From assembly GCA_945947685.1 (NCBI GenBank), contig CAMEYT010000019.1:1-6793 (forward strand): DNA of 6,793 nt. The letters run 5' to 3'. Below are positions 5,498-6,793 of the stretch, in pieces. Both the position numbers and the translations under genes were made by a program. How positions within the stretch are numbered: position 1 is the stretch's first letter; each line of letters opens with the position of its first letter. This DNA comes from an uncultured Bacillota bacterium (lineage in GTDB: Bacteria > Bacillota > Clostridia > Christensenellales > UBA1242). Under the pieces are notes generated by a model. That model did no database searches. It was not told the origin of the DNA and worked only from the letters and a program-made list of their open reading frames with translations.

Positions 5498-6250
5498 ATG
5501 AATCTAATTAGAGAACATTGGACAAAAGCGGATATTTCTGAGTTTAAAAAATATCTTCTTAAATTTAGTAAAGGAAAAGAAAAGAGCGAGTGGGAGCAGC
5601 GAATTGTTAATACAAAATTGTCTTGTATTGCTGTGCCTGCGAATGTTGTAAAAAATATAATAAAACAGATTGCTAAAGGAAATTTTAGAGAATTTCTTCA
5701 ACTTAATATTCCCCAAAATTTTACAGAAAAAACTATCAACGGCAATTTAATTTGTTTAATAAAAGATTTTGACGAAATGAAAGTTTATCTCGATAACTAT
5801 TTGTCAACGGTTGATAATTGGGCTTCTGTCGATACTTTAAAATTTAAGGTTAATTCTCACAATGCCGAGAATTATCTATCATTAGCTCGAGAGTATGTGA
5901 AATCACCATTGACATTTGTTCGCCGATGTGGTTTAATTATTCTGTTTAAATTAGTTTCTAACGATGAATACATTGACGATATATTTTCTATTATGAATTC
6001 ACTCAATTCTGAAATTGAATATTATGTTAATATGGCGAATGCTTGGCTCTTTGCTGAGTGCTTTGCAAAACAGCGAGAAGCTACCTTAAAATTTTTAAAA
6101 ACTCACAATATGAATGATTTTTCAATAAATATGGGTATTCAAAAATGTCGAGATTCTTTTAGAATTTCATCAGAAGATAAAAAAATGCTATTACAATTTA
6201 AAAGGAAAACAAATGGAAAAAAATACACAAAAAGCAATTCAACAAATTAA
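5498..6250 (+). CDS. alkD: AlkD-family DNA alkylation repair protein (HEAT-repeat DNA glycosylase)
   Basis: The 250-residue all-helical product matches the AlkD family, which excises 3-methyladenine, 7-methylguanine and bulky N3/N7 adducts without flipping the base. Its HEAT-like helical repeats wrap the DNA. Key residues can be placed: VDNWASVD (105-112) gives W108 and D112, equivalent to Bacillus cereus AlkD W109 and D113 (D113 catalytic). FVRRC (140-144) gives the DNA-backbone arginine, R142 or R143. NMANAWLFAE (178-187) gives W183, equivalent to W187. The recognition region AVPANVVKNIIKQIAKG (45-61) fits the conserved early repeat that usually reads G(V/I)R...P. Length is slightly above the usual 220-240 because of a Lys/Asn/Ser-rich tail after residue 235. 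This tail overlaps the next small ORF. It is divergent from mscL. The family call is strong; enzymatic activity is inferred from conserved residues. Confidence 0.9.
   Translation: MNLIREHWTKADISEFKKYLLKFSKGKEKSEWEQRIVNTKLSCIAVPANVVKNIIKQIAKGNFREFLQLNIPQNFTEKTINGNLICLIKDFDEMKVYLDNYLSTVDNWASVDTLKFKVNSHNAENYLSLAREYVKSPLTFVRRCGLIILFKLVSNDEYIDDIFSIMNSLNSEIEYYVNMANAWLFAECFAKQREATLKFLKTHNMNDFSINMGIQKCRDSFRISSEDKKMLLQFKRKTNGKKYTKSNSTN
6201..6206 (+). promoter_or_regulatory. Ribosome binding site of the 45-residue ORF
   Basis: AAAGGA lies 6 bases before the ATG at 6213, inside the end of alkD. It is the main sign that the short overlapping frame is translated, although Lys-rich AT-rich coding sequence produces AAAGGA by chance fairly often. 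Confidence 0.5.
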
Positions 6251-6350
6251 ACAAAAAAAGAAGTTAGAGGAAACGAAAAAATTTAAAGACGCATATTATA
6301 ACTATTATGATGATGTGAAGAGTCATACACATCAAGTTTATGATTGGTAA
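6213..6350 (+). CDS. Small hypothetical protein of 45 residues overlapping the end of alkD
   Basis: An ATG with an AAAGGA site opens a 45-codon frame in a different register from alkD, overlapping it by 38 bases and ending in TAA at 6348-6350. The product has two halves. Residues 2-25 are Lys/Gln-rich and likely helical (KAIQQIKQKKKLEETKKF). Residues 26-45 are rich in Tyr, Asp and His (AYYNYYDDVKSH, then a QVYDW end). There is no signal peptide or membrane helix. I do not recognise a family. The overlap and shared strand suggest co-translation with alkD. The non-random tail beyond alkD (Tyr and Trp, low Leu/Ile) and the ribosome binding site favour a real protein, but a fortuitous frame is possible in such short AT-rich DNA. 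Confidence 0.5.
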   Translation: MEKNTQKAIQQIKQKKKLEETKKFKDAYYNYYDDVKSHTHQVYDW

Positions 6351-6352
6351 GT

Positions 6353-6380
6353 TTGACAAAAAAAGTATTCACTGTATTGT
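6353..6380 (+). promoter_or_regulatory. Candidate promoter just after the small ORF
   Basis: A perfect TTGACA (6353-6358), a 16-base spacer and TATTGT (6375-6380; 4 of 6) lie directly after the small ORF stop. The -10 element is preceded by TG. Transcription would start near 6387. A second weaker pair follows: TTGACT (6383-6388), 18 bases, TATGAA (6407-6412). No gene on this strand lies downstream before the terminator at 6491-6523. Confidence 0.4.
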
Positions 6381-6386
6381 TTTTGA

Positions 6387-6523
6387 CTCGACATTTGAAT
6401 GCCTTTTATGAATTTAAATTACTTACACAGTTAAACAAAGAATGTATTCTATTTTTCAAATGAAAAAATCTATAAAAATTTCTTGCTGCGAAAAAAATCG
6501 GGCGCTTTAAATCCCGATTTTTT
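6387..6523 (+). ncRNA. Candidate small RNA or structured 3' untranslated region
   Basis: This gene-free stretch lies between a promoter-like TTGACA/TATTGT pair and a strong terminator, which would give an RNA of about 137 bases. An 8-base inverted repeat, CATTTGAA (6392-6399) with TTCAAATG (6455-6462), could close a long-range stem near the predicted 5' end, followed by the terminator hairpin. I recognise no known RNA family, riboswitch or tRNA. Only very short frames are present, without ribosome binding sites. The alternative is that it is simply the 3' untranslated region of the alkD operon; an 8-base inverted repeat in AT-rich DNA of this size can arise by chance. Confidence 0.25.
6491..6523. 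terminator. Bidirectional terminator between the alkD unit and glyS
   Basis: A perfect 11-base inverted repeat, AAAAAATCGGG (6492-6502) and CCCGATTTTTT (6513-6523), has a 10-base loop. The core ATCGGG/CCCGAT is GC-rich, and the T-tract (plus strand) and A-tract (minus strand) let it work both ways, ending the alkD unit from the left and glyS from the right (60 bases beyond its stop). Confidence 0.9.
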
Positions 6524-6582
6524 GATTTCCTATACTTATTATTTTCAGCTATTTTTAAGAATATTCTATATTCTCTTTTTTA

Positions 6583-6778
6583 CTAAAATTTTATCTTTGG
6601 AGAGATGTATGTTACTAAATCAGCGATTGGTAGGCGAATTTGCTCCATTGTATCTCTATCACGTATTGTTACTGTGTCATTTTCAAGAGTATCAAAGTCA
6701 ACAGTTACACAGAAAGGAGTTCCAATTTCATCTTGACGACGATATCTTTTCCCGATTGAACCAGCTTCGTCAAAGATA
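6583..6778 (-). CDS. glyS: Glycyl-tRNA synthetase (alpha2 type), C-terminal fragment
   Basis: The last 64 codons plus a TAG stop (6585-6583) are visible; the rest lies beyond the contig end. The fragment reads FDEAGSIGKRYRRQDEIG, then TPFCVTVDFDTL, then TVTIRDRDTMEQ. This is the conserved C-terminal anticodon-binding domain of the single-chain, homodimeric GlyRS found in many Clostridia, archaea and eukaryotes, as opposed to the alpha2-beta2 GlyQ/GlyS type. The enzyme charges tRNA-Gly with glycine in the cytoplasm. The gene converges on the alkD unit and shares its terminator. Homology runs up to about codon 6777-6775; beyond 6778 the reading frame is adapter and not GlyRS. It is broken by the assembly end, not by mutation. 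Confidence 0.93.
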
Positions 6779-6793
6779 AGATCGGAAGAGCAC
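6779..6793 (+). other. Illumina TruSeq adapter remnant at contig end (artefact)
   Basis: The final 15 bases, AGATCGGAAGAGCAC, are identical to the start of the standard TruSeq adapter. They also break the GlyRS reading frame homology: the minus-strand codons here give Cys-Ser-Ser-Asp where the enzyme should continue. This is read-through into adapter left in the assembly, not genomic sequence. Confidence 0.97.

Noticed and set aside
6411..6420. Palindrome AATTTAAATT in the non-coding region after alkD
   Set aside because: Short and pure A/T, expected by chance at this composition; no sign of an operator.
6399..6510. Two tiny plus-strand frames (6399-6434, 11 residues; 6442-6510, 22 residues)
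   Set aside because: No ribosome binding sites, and the second runs into the terminator stem.
6483..6779. Plus-strand open frame of 98 codons starting at a TTG
   Set aside because: It starts just before the terminator hairpin, runs antisense to the glyS end and finishes in the adapter; no ribosome binding site or recognisable protein.

Overview
The window is AT-rich, uses the standard bacterial code (seven stops are TAA, one is TAG, with no in-frame TGA) and carries compact, mostly intrinsically terminated transcription units. The mix of genes suggests a low-GC member of the Bacillota, probably a Clostridia-like and possibly uncultured gut or environmental lineage. It includes a lepA-hemW pair, a LepA of Bacillota type, a BclA-like collagen protein, an MscL, an AlkD-type glycosylase and an alpha2-type glycyl-tRNA synthetase. 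The last 15 bases are an exact match to the start of the Illumina TruSeq adapter, so this is the untrimmed end of a draft or metagenomic contig and the real sequence stops near 6778.

Layout. 66-812 (-): cytoplasmic glycerophosphodiester phosphodiesterase, with a good extended -10 promoter. 813-971: very AT-rich divergent promoter region. 972-2774 (+): lepA (EF-4), overlapping by 8 bases with hemW, 2767-3867 (+). A perfect hairpin flanked by A and T tracts (3866-3905) ends hemW and, on the other strand, a collagen-like gene, 3904-4653 (-), with 33 uninterrupted Gly-X-Y triplets and a BclA-type C-terminal domain. 4740-5375 (-): mscL, whose stop codon lies inside its own terminator hairpin (4713-4741). 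5376-5497: divergent promoters. 5498-6250 (+): AlkD-family DNA glycosylase, overlapped at its 3' end by a previously unlisted 45-residue ORF with its own ribosome binding site (6213-6350). 6351-6490: non-coding, with a TTGACA-type promoter candidate that could drive a short RNA ending at the bidirectional terminator 6491-6523. 6583-6778 (-): last 64 residues of glycyl-tRNA synthetase, then adapter.

How the genes relate. Most are independent housekeeping or stress units: translation fidelity (lepA, glyS), heme trafficking (hemW), lipid-headgroup turnover (the phosphodiesterase), osmotic safety valve (mscL) and alkylation repair (alkD). Only lepA-hemW and alkD plus the small ORF look like true operons. 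The collagen-like gene is the likely surface or spore-coat component, and its upstream region resembles a sporulation-sigma -10 box more than a vegetative promoter.

I do not see a clear new multi-gene system. The items most worth a second look are the 45-residue ORF behind alkD, the candidate small RNA after it, the possibly leaderless lepA transcript, the long charged extension of MscL, and the adapter at the contig end.
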